DNA of 64,000 nucleotides from Ophiura sarsii (taxonomy: Eukaryota; Echinodermata; Ophiuroidea; Amphilepidida; Ophiuridae): NCBI GenBank assembly GCA_035610835.1, contig CM069452.1:12247753-12311752 (forward strand). Reading direction: 5' to 3'. Shown here piece by piece: positions 1 through 11,806 of this stretch. Position numbers and translations under genes: made by a program. Every line of letters starts with the position of its first letter. Position 1 is the stretch's first letter. The notes beneath the pieces were generated by a model. The model was not told where the DNA came from. It worked only from the letters and a program-made list of their open reading frames with translations, and ran no database searches.

Positions 1-1036
1 AACGTATACAGTGAGGACATCGTTTGGATCAGTTCATAAGAACCTCATTTATCATCTTGCAAATGTGATGACATTGAAAGTTGGTGATTCATTTCACAAA
101 ACTCAGCCATGAATCATCTTAAGTTTGTTCTAAATTTACTAAAGTATGAAACAGGGTATTTTGGACTTTAGGAGATGCTTTTAAGGGTGTCTGAAAAATC
201 TTCGTTCATGCATGCTTATGTTTGACTGCCCTCCCCTCTCCGAATGTAACATATACGGACCACTTCTCGACTTTGTATAGTTAAGCATATTGATGTACTA
301 GTCCATGCAACAGTCCGTGTATGGCATATGCTGGAGAGGGATGACCTTGAAAGGCTTGAAGCAAATCTTGTAAAAAGACACAGTAACCTGACATCTCAAC
401 TCATGTGTGACCAGTCACATCAAAAAGGACATGATGTTGGCAAACACAGTTTTGAGATAGAGGCCATATTTGCTGAAATAAAAAGAAAATAATAGAAACA
501 AATATAAATGCTTCTTCAAATCATATCTTGTGTTTACAAAGTCAGATAACCAACATGGTATCATTTCAATGATTAACATGTGCTGTTTCAAGATAGCAAT
601 AACTCAGATTTGACTTGGGCCTCCACCATGTCCATGACAGGTCACATATTTTGATCATGTGGGAAGAGAAATATGATGCGCTACGGGAGATGGTTAAGGT
701 TTAGGCATTGGGGGTTGAGATAAGCCATGGGGCCAGAGGTGGGGGGGGGGAGGTTTTAAAAAAAAAATTAAATATAACATATTGAAATCCTTGTTAAAGT
801 GACCTTTTATATTTACAATGATGTGATCAATGAAAGTCTGAAAAATCTGAAATTTTGGGTGATTTAAAAAATTTAAAAAAATTACATTTTTTACAATTTA
901 TTTTCTAATGCGCATCAATTAACCAACACGCGGGGGAGCTTTGAGACAAATGATTTTTTTAATATAGCCTAACAGGGAGGGTCACAAGGTGGAATGATAT
1001 AGTATGGTTTCTTAAAAGTATAAACCATGGGATATA
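1..1036. other. No gene recognised
   Basis: I see no coding exon, RNA gene or complete repeat here. The stretch is AT-rich with a short G-run near 730-740 followed by A-runs. Confidence 0.5.
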
Positions 1037-2458
1037 CGAGGGTCATTCAATAAGTTCTACCTCCTACCTCATAACTTTATATAAGCCAGTCTTATGAAAT
1101 ATCGCACAATTGTAGCTTGGAACCTCAGCTACAAATACATTGTAAATTGATCTGAGTACTGGTTGTCTTTTTCTGGAGATGTAGAGAAAACCAAACTTAC
1201 ATTTAGTGTGACGGAAATGGATGAAAAACAACAAAATATCATCGCCGAAGTGCTATTCATTTGGCCTATTATAAAAGGCAAAACATACCTAACGGTCAAT
1301 TATAACCGTTCTAAATGTCAGATGTCTCTTTAACAGACTATAAACAATAAAGGTGACTGATTTATTTGGCAAGATAAATCCCCCTGATTAACCAGAACCA
1401 GATCAGGACAACCATAAGTTTACCAATCCCCTAGAGAACCCCGGCAAAAGCCATATTTGACTTTCATAAGAACTAAGTGTTTTTCAATATACCGGACTAA
1501 ATAAAGGGATTGCAATTCTCCCAAAGAGAAAATGTTCTATCACTAACTACCTGATTGACTATTCTGAAGGTTGCACATAATGAAAACTCATAAAGTGATT
1601 ATTATGTTAAAGATTTAACATACGAGGCATCACTGTGGTTTGAGTTGAAACGATAAAAATTTGACTGATTAGCAGTATTCCAATGCTAAAGGCATAGCAA
1701 TACATCTGAGTTGATATTACACTTTTTTCAAGCCTACAATTGCTTACAATCTTATTTATACATGATAATAATTTTATTTTATTAGATATCAATTATGGAA
1801 CGTTAAAGTTAACATGTGCAAAATTGGTTTGTCCACAGTAGCCTTCTCCTCTAGTCCATTTAACTAAACATTTCTGAACAGGATTCAAAGATATGAGAAA
1901 TAGCCCTCTCGACAACATTTTTTTCTTTAATTAATAATCAATAAGCAAAAAATAGTAGTTGGTAAAGATTGAAATGTCCTAAAATCCTCATATTTTGACC
2001 AGGTATGACTTCTGTGGACAAGTCATTTTATTTGCACATGATATCTTTAAACTACATTACCGGTATTTCATAAACGAAAATGATCTAGATTTGTTGAACA
2101 TGGCTGTCAGATGTGGGTTAACTTTTTTTGAACCACCCTGTAGTCCTGGCTAAACATGACACATTTTGTCCAACAAATCAGTAATTTACATTGTTTGTAG
2201 TTTGTTGAAGATATCTGTCATTTAAAAATGGTTATACTTTAATGACAGGTAGTCTTGTCACAAAATGAGCCACACTGATCAGCACTTCGGATATATTTTG
2301 CTGTGTTTTCATCACAACCAAGCGCAACCAGTACTCAGACCAATTTCCCATGAATTTGTAACTGAGATACAAAGCTGCAACTGTGGAAAATTTCATATGG
2401 CTGGCTTTCATATTAGCAAAGTTATAAGGTCGGAGGTAGAACTTTTTGAATGACCTTC
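1037..2458. mobile_element. Decayed mariner-like transposon
   Basis: The two ends are inverted: the left reads GGGTCATTCAATAAGTTCTA and the right, reversed, AGGTCATTCAAAAAGTTCTA. Both continue into CCTC and a shared ATAACTTT, so the inverted repeats are about 35 bp. The left end abuts TA. A length of about 1.4 kb and a GGTCATTCAA start fit the mariner group of Tc1/mariner elements. No intact transposase remains. A second TIR-like end (ACCACCCTGTAG near 2145) and an inverted match to 1797-1850 suggest a smaller MITE inserted inside. The class is inferred from the ends and length only. Confidence 0.55.
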
Positions 2459-3600
2459 ACAGATGATATCTTCAGAAGAAAACGCAAATACCTATTGACT
2501 TTCCATAACAGATAAATTAGCAAAAACTCAGTGGCAATCTATGTACATATTTATTCAAATGAACTTAAGAGGATGCTATGACATGCTTGATTTTGGGCAA
2601 TTTCAGACTGAAAGACACAATTTGTGCACACTTTGCATGAAGTTAACTCCCCCTCCCTTTTTTTTCTTCTTCTCTTCTCTTATCTTATCTCAGTAGATGC
2701 TGCTAGCACCGAATATATTGTTATTCAATAAGAGGGCATTCCATTTCTTCTGGAGGGGGGTCTAAGAACTCATTATTTCGTAGTTGGATCATTTTTCAAT
2801 GAACAATTAAATCTTTCACCAAAAGGGTTAGAAAATTATACAAAAATGTCTTTAATTTCCAGCGTGCTATGCTCACCATTAGGTGTCAAGTGGGAGAGTC
2901 ACAAACTTATCAGGTGTCAGATGAGTATATTTATGGTATCCTTTTCCAAATAAACAAAAAAGAAAAACCACTTAACAAAATAATGATATCTTAAGTAGAT
3001 ATCCAGAAGATAGCAAACAAACACTTGTTTTTGGTGTCATCCCTTGCTTAAAAGTAATATCCTGCAATGTACACAAACAAACCATGGCAAGACTTGAATT
3101 ATAATAAGTTGAATTATACATCAATGCAGACAAACCCGGCTGGCCGCTATGTCATGAGCGTTTATCATACTTATGAAGTATAGAAAAACAAAACCAATAG
3201 GATTATTTCAGGCAAGTAGTCCAAATAAGTTCAATGTACATTGAGAGCTAGGCGTTTGATTCCACTGAAATCCTCATATTTCCTTGATAACTACTCTTGA
3301 GCAATTAATGATGAGATAGATTGCAATAACTATGTCCTTATTTGGAAAACAAATTCCATTTTATTCATTCTCCTGATAGCATCTTCCTGCCAGAGTTACA
3401 CCCTACATATACATTGTACGTACATAACATACATAGAACACATGTATATCATCAAAATGTGATGATTTATAACAATATTTTCTTTGTCACAAACAATTAT
3501 TTCAGGATACATAAAAAATAATATTCACACCCACGTTGCTGATTGAGACTACGCATAACAAATAAACTGTACTAAGACCAGTGTTCCAGTCATGATGTTA
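2459..3600. other. No gene recognised
   Basis: AT-rich sequence with no exon or complete repeat that I can identify. Confidence 0.4.
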
Positions 3601-4506
3601 AGGTAGCTATATCGGCTATTACACCACCGCAGAAAAAACAACTATTGTGCCAAATGCATTATACCTATACTTTTTTATTTTGAGACTATACATTAAAGAA
3701 AAGTCTTTGCTCTACCTATTTGAGAACTTTCGGAGTAATTTGGATATTTCTTATGTTTTTCTTTATTTTTTGAAAATTCTCTAAACATTTGGACATTTGA
3801 ACATTGTCAGCCAAGTAGGAAACTGCTATGGGTCTGTCACTTTGAGGGATGGTTAATAAACATATTACCTAAATTCTCTAGCCAGTTTTTGTGAATTAAG
3901 TGTTTACTTTTTGAGAAATTTATTTTTTAAGGCAAAAGTTCAAATTGACATAAAAAAGACTATAAACAATTTTAATGGAAACAGCCGGTGAGAGAATCTT
4001 CTAAATTGAATTACCTTTCATATGACACCTTGTTTGTTGAAATAGGAGCTATACTTCTCTTTTAAAATATTCACAAAGTTTGATAATTTAGTGTTTCTAG
4101 AAAAAATACAATTTTTTGGTTAAGTACTAACATTCCCACTCCATTCAATCCATATTATGATATAATGTGGAAATAATTACATTAAATATTATGCATTAGT
4201 ATTTTGGCAAAAACATCATATAAAAAACAAGTTCCTCTAAGGATACACAAGGTTAAAAAAATCATTTATAAATAGAGTGTGTTTTGAGAAAAGAAGCAAT
4301 TTGAGGGAATTTGGCATCGTGCCAAAAACCTATAAAAACACACATTAAGTCTATGGGTTTTTTTGAAGACAAAAAATTGCGCTGTTTGAAAACGGCTTGA
4401 TGGAAAAAATTCAAAATAGGCATGCGAGTTTATCTTGTCAATATACACATCCTGTATCATTTTGAAGCAAATCTGAGCATGACGTCGTAGCCGATATAAC
4501 TACCTA
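3601..4506. mobile_element. Terminal-inverted-repeat element, about 0.9 kb
   Basis: The left end reads AGGTAGCTATATCGGCTA and the right end, reversed, AGGTAGTTATATCGGCTA, a single mismatch over 18 bp. Both are next to T/A-rich flanks (TTA left, AAGTT right). The interior has no coding potential, so this looks like a non-autonomous DNA transposon of unknown superfamily. Confidence 0.55.
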
Positions 4507-7500
4507 AGTTACAACTATTTGCTGTCATCATGTCATTTACTGGTAACTTCAGTCTGACTCGTAAGTAAAAATATAATACCTGACAGGGGATGAATTGGGA
4601 TCCAGAATCAAACTGGTCTTAACACTTTCCGGGCCGCATTCCATGAATCTGAGCATACAGACATATCACAAAAGGTTACACATCAATACACATTTGTGAG
4701 CAGAATTATAGGGCTTGACAGGTGACATTTATCTGTAAGCTAAACAAACTTGTGACTTTTGAACCATTATGACATTCAAGTTGATAGATATTACAAATGA
4801 CACACATACTCACACACAAATGTAGGACAAGTATACATTTGTCAATTCCCACAATTCATGATGAATACATTCAATACATTATTTTAAATTAAAATAATAT
4901 AGAGGGTGGAGATAAAAGCCTGATGATCATAGCATGTAATGTTTCACTTCAAAACCAGAATACCTCAAGAAACTAAATATATGAGATTTGATTTATTCAA
5001 CCTATTTCAATGAGGCAAGTAAATGTATGGCATATATGTAAATAAAATGGCAGATTTTGGACATGGTTGTCAACAAATTAGGGGTTTTCCCCCATAAAAT
5101 ACACAATACCGGGCAAGTTTAGAAAATAGGTCACACTTATCTAAGGTTATAACCCCAATTCGTCCACCTTCTCATGCATTTCCTATGTACACTATAGTAG
5201 CAGCATTTTGTAATCTTACATTGTCTTATCAGTATTATACCCAAATATTAATATACAGATACATAATATATTACACAAGGAGATCATGTTAACAAATTGT
5301 ACATTCACTCACACACATATAAAACACACAAGGAGGTAACTCACACAAACCTACAATTAAGTTCTACCATAAACATGTAGGACTTCCCTGTCTGAGCCAA
5401 CAACCAGAAGGTGCTGCTTTCGATTCTGAGAAACGCTATAAATTCATTAGTTATAATTACACCTCCATGAGACACGTGATATCACAGCGTCAATGCATTA
5501 ATTGATCGCCGTAATAAACGTGCCCACCCTCACGAGGCCCTGGCGTTTACACAAATGCATAGAAAGACGGAATATACATATGCTTGTTACATGCTGTGCC
5601 TGTAAAGTTTTACCACTGTTCAGAGGAAGATATAGAACGTGGGGTAATAGGATGATGATTCTGTATTTCTAGGTTCTATCTTAGTATTTCAAAAGATAAG
5701 TTGATTTTTGACATAAGCAGCCCTGCTATATAAGAGGGTCAAGATTGGGTAGCCGGTAATGTGTTGCATTTCTGTTACCATATTTACCAGTCTATAAAAT
5801 AGTAAAAGGCTCCTGATCAGTGCTGTCATTCATTTGATCTAAAATACTGTGGCATATGAAACATAATGCAAATGGCCTGATGTAAGCATAAACTGTAATC
5901 CTGCACACCAAAGACCTAGAGGTACCTATGTGTTTTGAAACTGCATATCGTGCCATACAATTTGAACAAGTTTCTTGAAGACAAAATTTGCATTATTTTA
6001 GATGTCATACAGAGTAATAGCATTCCACAGATGGGGGTTATATAGGATCACTTTCATTCTTTATTTATTTATAATATATGACTGGACCACAAAGACATGG
6101 GAATCATTAGAATTAAATCTTTGTTAAGGTCTCAACAAATACATAAGAGACACATTACATTATAAATTGAAAATAACCATACATTGTACATTGGTCAGTG
6201 TTCTTATTAAGTGGTAATCCTGGCTTCCTGAAACCCAAAAATGATGACAGACAACCCTAATTTTAATGCAGGTTATCCATCGGACAACCATACTTTTTTA
6301 ATATTTGTAGAATTTGAAAGATTTCCTCCGATTTCTCATTAACATTTCTTTAAAACCATTCAATCTTAATGTTTCCCAGTCCGTTACTTATCCATGATTT
6401 TTAAAAGTATTTCTTCATATTGCTGACATTCAAATGTTAGTGAACAACCAAAACATTGTAAAAACCTGATTTCATTTACATGGTTATCCAACGGATAACC
6501 TGTTATTTGTTTCTTAATTTGAACACCGGCTGTACTTGGTTCTCTGTGTAAATTAGAATGAGTTCAATGAATATCATCAATCATTAATGTACTGATGCCA
6601 ACAGAGTTTCCTTTGAGTCATATCTAAGAACTTTGTAGGTAAATCTGAAGGTCCTGGTTCAAATTAGTTCAAGAACACCAGAGGATTTTATCCAATATTA
6701 TTGTTGAAGTTCATATTTAGTTCATTTGAGTTCATCCAGAGAACCTATAAGCCATTAAGTATCCTCTGTGCAATGATGTCAGTGCATATTCAGTGTTGGA
6801 TGCACAGCACAAACATATTACAGACAAATACATTGACAATTACATGTTGTGATCACAGGAATCTGCAACATGTAGAACATCAGTAACACCTAGGGAGATA
6901 AACTCAGTGTATGTTAGATCTTTCTTTCCCATTTTTGACGCACATGGGAGGACTTTCACACATTATACTGGTTAATCTGACAGTAAACCAATACCCAATG
7001 TTCACTTTATAACAACTTAGTTACATGCATACAAAACATTTGCAACAGATACACAATCACAAATGATAAGATACTCACAAAATACCTAGACATGTACAAC
7101 ATACATCTTTATACAGAATGTTATAAACACAATAAGGTGATTAGTATTACCATCACAAAATACACCAATAGATAGCCCAAAACCAGCCTCAATATATACA
7201 GTTTAATGCTACATACATATTCATGTATGGGCTTATTTATACTATGTAGTTTCAAAAAAATACCAAAATATACATCTTTTTCCTCACAATTATTTGATAA
7301 AGTATGTCCTTAACCACAACAATATTACATGAATTCATACAAATATATGTATATTTGTAATTCGTTGTCAATTTTGATTACAAGTTACGAAATGATACTG
7401 TATGCATACATACAGCATGTTTTACAAACATACTTCTCTACAACCAATTATAAAACCAACTCTAGGTGACACACTGACTATAACAAATACATTGCAATAT

Positions 7501-7539
7501 GCAAGCGAGTAAAGTGCTAATCTTTTGTTAAAAGATGCT
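4507..7539. other. No gene recognised; old repeat fragments
   Basis: No coding exon is evident. The stretch 6205-6500 (CTGGCTTCCTGA, then GCAGGTTATCC) weakly resembles 14650-14830, suggesting two diverged copies of one old repeat. Confidence 0.4.
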
Positions 7540-7541
7540 TA

Positions 7542-8690
7542 AAGGTAGGTGTTCAGATTTCTGGCCCAATATTTCAAATCACGAGGTCACAAGAAATTTG
7601 CCCATGAAGTAGTATAGTACACAAACTGGCGGGTGGTTAACCACCTTTGGCAGCAATTCACCCGATTTTAGCCTATCATTTCTAAATGGAACATTTCTGG
7701 CCCCTAAGATTTTACAGACATAATGAGAAATATAATGGGGATTCTTCTGATATCAAATTATCTAGATGTGAAAACAAAAATCATACCCCCCAAAAAAGAA
7801 AATACAGTCCTCAAAATAAGTAACTGACCAGGTAATAAATATACTCTTAACTCCAAAAATATAGCTCCTACATAAAAATATTAAATAATAAAGTTGTAAA
7901 GAAATTTCTCTTCTTTAAGTTGATACATTATTCATTGAGATCGGTTAATAATTAAGAATGCGACATTGAAAAGGATCAAACAAAGTGCAGTTTACATTTT
8001 AACACTTGGGATTTGAACACGCGGGACAGTGTGACAGGTATTATGTGTATGGGTTGCATTGATCAATTGATGCATCCCCAATCCCCGTGTTACTATCGAC
8101 CAGTGAGTTGTTGCTACAAGTTAATCAATAATCTGCCTGTTACTAGTCCTAGGCTGCGTGTAGACGAACGAAATGTTAAACTGATAAACGGACTTTGTTT
8201 TGGTTTAGGGCACATAACTGAGATTTTTTTTTTTTTACAGGTTTACATGAATTTAACATACTTTATTTACTATACGAATAACATAAAAAACATAAAATAA
8301 ATTAAATTTATTTAACCGAAACAGCGCTTTCATTACATTTATCTTGACCCAATAAAGTATTATAAATGAGATCATCCAAATATTTATCCAGATACTATAT
8401 AAACATTGTGCGAAAAAATAAATGATCTACGTCTTATGGTTCAAGAGCTATAACATTTTAAAGTTGATTAATGCGAACACAAATTAAGCACAAATGTGAC
8501 GCATGACGACCTCTATTATCACATAACTGAGTTAATATTCATTCAATCTTCACGTGTAATATCTCAAATTAAAGACAAGAAATTTCCTTACAACTTTATT
8601 ATCTAATATTTTTATGTAGGAGTTATAGTTTTGGAGTTGAGAGCATATTTATTACCTAGTCAGTTACTTATTTTGAGGACTGTACACCTT
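7542..8690. mobile_element. MITE family D copy, split by a second element
   Basis: Starts with TA then AAGGTAGGTG and carries the family's internal landmark (GGTGGTTAACCACCTTTGGC) near 7630. It belongs with 26225-26564, 34148-34345, 38697-39031 and 40273-40630. The copy is interrupted at 7803 by the element at 7805-8682, after which only a stub CACCTT-TA remains. Confidence 0.65.
7805..8682. mobile_element. 878-bp element with ~110-bp inverted repeats and TA target
   Basis: The left end begins CAGTCCTCAAAATAAGTAAC and the right end reads the same in reverse complement (ending GAGGACTG), flanked on both sides by TA. The arms keep matching for about 110 bp, through the shared word CTCCTACATAAAAATATT. 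No transposase is present. TA target and CAGT start fit a non-autonomous Tc1/mariner-type element. Confidence 0.75.
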
Positions 8691-9724
8691 TAAAAGGTGC
8701 TTAATTTGATTGATAGCCCTGACACTATCCCAACCCAAAATTACCCAGTCGTTGAAATATTAATACTATTAAAAAAGCTTGTATTTTTTTTCAAAATAAT
8801 CCCTTTCTTTCTACTTGAAGCAGTTTGCTTTGGCATACGCCAAGTCTACAGACTATATCTGCAAGAACACCATTTCCAATCTGGTCTATACATTAGAACT
8901 CACTTAATTAATGGAATTGCTTTTATTTCAATATTGGTACATCTATAAATAAGAGTGACATTTTTGCATTTGAGTGTTTATTGCCACTAGTTTCAATCTG
9001 AGAATCAGAATTAAGCCTTTTTTATTTATTCATACCAAGCCATTGAATCTTGTCAAACTCATTTTGGCAAACCTATTTAAAAACTTGCAACTTTTCACAC
9101 ATTTTTTAACCATTCAAATATTGCATCATGAAAAAAAAAATCAAATAATAATACCTGCTAGCTTGCTACACAAATTGCATCCTTGCAGGAATTTGTTTTT
9201 CAAGTTGATAACATTGTTGCAAACCATACACATATATTCCAATTTGAACAATTAATACAAAATACACACTTTCTAAATGAGGTATAGACTACATTTCATT
9301 TCAGTATGTAACAAATTGGCAAAGGTTCACTACACTAATTTTGGCAATACTATACCTTGATCAAGTATAGTCATGTGATCAAGTATCACTTGACTATTTT
9401 ATCAACATTTTATATTAAAGCATTCAGCATAACTCCTCACAAAACCATGTTTGGCACTATTAACCTCAATTATTGAGGTGTTACTGTTAGGCTAAAAAAA
9501 AGGTTTTTTTCCTGTAGGCCGCGCACATGTCAGGGATTTTTAGCCATTTTGAAAAACCTGGCAAATGCCTTTTTAAACCAAAAATGCCTGACATTTGTAT
9601 ACCAAAATCAAGATGGCACATATGTACATGTACAACTTTTTTAAAATATCAAATTGGTCGTTAGTGGTCTATAAATTGATAATCATTGCAAACAAAACTT
9701 AATTTGCAGTTAATTAAACAATTA
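8691..9724. other. No gene recognised
   Basis: AT-rich sequence. Open frames near 8697-9255 have low-complexity composition and no recognisable domain. Confidence 0.4.
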
Positions 9725-10094
9725 AAGGTATATTATGTAATCTTTTCCAGGGGACCCCCTTAATCCTCGAAAAAAAATTGGAAGCAGATTTTCTTGCAGA
9801 TTTACTTTTCTGATCATAAATCATAAATATGTTCCAAGTTACAGAGCGATACGATTCCTAATAACCTCAAAATCATGGTTTTTTAGAATTTAGAATTTAA
9901 AATTTAGAATAAAATTTGAATAATAGATTGTACCAGAGCAGTACAATCTATTTTCAAACCATGATTTTGAAGTAATCATATCGATGTGTAACTTAGAAGA
10001 TCTTTATGATTTATGATCAAAAATTCAAATCTGCTTTCATAGTAAAAATCAATGATAGAGGGCGCTACTTGGAAAAGATCACATAATATGCCTT
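9725..10094. mobile_element. MITE family E, 370 bp, TA target
   Basis: Left end TA-AAGGTATATTATGTAATC; right end reversed TA-AAGGCATATTATGTGATC, then a shared TTTTCCA. The centre is a hairpin around AGATTGTACC/GGTACAATCT-like words at 9927-9950. A fragment of the same interior (TTCCAAGTTACAGAGC) recurs at 49049-49095. Confidence 0.7.
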
Positions 10095-10962
10095 TAATGT
10101 TGTCTTGAAGCAGACTCATCCTAAAATAACAACTCAAAAAAGAAAATAGTACAAAAATTGTGTTCAGTTTTTCAGGCCACCTACAGGAAACAACTTTTAA
10201 AGCAAAAAGTGTAAGTGTAAATATTTCATAATCTAACTTGATAAATGATAAGTTTAAATTTGAAACTTCAAGATGTATAACATTGGCAGTGTTGTAATAC
10301 ACCCAACCAAATATGTAAGTTCCCCCTAGCATATACTAGAATATTTCCAAAATTATTTGATGAATTTAAATAATTTTCAGCTAGAAAGATGCACCCAATT
10401 GTTAGGCACATTTTGAAACCAAATTTGTTGGCCTTGAGACAATAAGAAATTGTGCCATTTATCAATTTTTATACAGAAAAAAGTAGCGCTAAATCTCACT
10501 GGCTATGGCTGGTTCTGTCCATAAAATTGATCTTTCTTTGTGTATTATGTGTCATTATGCTACCGTGTCTTGGTGCACAAGATTATGATCTGCTTATTTA
10601 GTTGTGTCTTATATTTCAGGTCTTGATATTCTTTATTATTTACACAGTATACCGAGTACCCTCTAAAGATAAGTGGGTGTAATTCAAAGTATTGACTCAA
10701 AGTGTCCATTCTTGTGACAACAATACTCCCCACCAAAAATATTGGAATGCATGCTGCTTCCCGTATAGAGCAAAAATGACAATATTTTGAATCATTTTTT
10801 ACAAACATCATCCATGTAAATTGAAATGTTTATAAACTTGGAAGTTGGTGTGTATAGACGAATCAAAATTTAGAGTTTGTTAAAACTCTTATTGATAATC
10901 ATAGCAATAATATCTAGCGATTGTTTTTGAATGGCAAATCTGATACACTCTATATAGAAGCA

Positions 10963-11218
10963 TATGTGACGTGATCAAGCATAATGAGCCGGAAGCCGCA
11001 AATATTTATTTTTAGATATAATCAAACAAAGAATACCATTTGTTTTGCTTTCTATTGTTTTGAAAACCCTTCATTTGCAATCTTGGGAATTGATTGTCCA
11101 TCCTTAATTAGGTTTTCTGCAAAGTGTTGCATTGCAAAAGGCCAATACAATCTAGCAAAAAATTAAAAATGTGATATTTTTGACTTCAGACTCATTTTGT
11201 TGATCGCACCATATATTC
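10963..11218. mobile_element. MITE family B, ~255 bp
   Basis: Left end ATGTGACGTGATCAAGCATA followed by ATGAGCCGG; the right end reversed is TGGTGCGATCAACAAAATGAG-like. The same family is better preserved at 31887-32146. It sits just downstream of the Pygopus stop codon, probably within or beyond its 3' UTR. Confidence 0.5.
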
Positions 11219-11293
11219 ACAGATGCAGCAGTGTATCAAATATGTTCCAATCTTATTTATGGGGAGTATAATATTGAACCCTGCAATTGTGCT

Positions 11294-11806
11294 TTATGTG
11301 ATTGGCTGTGGTTTTATTCTCATCAATGGCACTTGTTTTGCCCTGATACACTTATCACACACCCATTCTGCGCAATGTTCTGTAGTCAGTAGAGTATACG
11401 CTGCCTCAGTTAACCCTGCACACATGCGATGAAACCATAGACCACAGCTATGCTCACACAGGATTGAATCCTCGTCATGGACGTCCCCACGACATGCCCC
11501 GCATGAAAACCCTCCCATGTTACGCATCATCATTGGGTTCATGGGACCATTACTGGGTGGTCCCATTGGACCCGTTGGGAATCGAGATGGCGGGGGCATC
11601 ATACCACCACGTGGTGGTCCAAAATTGCTGTTCATATTCATATTCATGTTTGGAAACTGTCCACTCATTCTTCTATTCATGTGACGTGATAGTCGGGTAA
11701 GATTTTGAGAGGCAGCGTTTGGATTGTCCTCAAATGGGTTTGCGGCAAATATATGGTCAGCTTGTGGTGGCTCTGGTGGTCTCAAGTCTTGCTTAGATTC
11801 AGCTGC
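11294..11806 (-). CDS. pygo: pygo coding exon 3 (NPF + PHD finger, stop)
   Basis: Acceptor TTATATCTGTGCAG precedes GCAGCTGAATCT (AAES). The exon holds the NPF motif, the Met-Asn/Pro-rich linker and the whole PHD finger, ending KPQPIT-stop at 11294. Confidence 0.95.
   Translation of the reverse strand, partial: AAESKQDLRPPEPPQADHIFAANPFEDNPNAASQNLTRLSRHMNRRMSGQFPNMNMNMNSNFGPPRGGMMPPPSRFPTGPMGPPSNGPMNPMMMRNMGGFSCGACRGDVHDEDSILCEHSCGLWFHRMCAGLTEAAYTLLTTEHCAEWVCDKCIRAKQVPLMRIKPQPIT

Noticed and set aside
2265..2453. Frame inside the right end of the mariner-like element
   Set aside because: It reads through the terminal repeat and lacks DDE-type transposase motifs.
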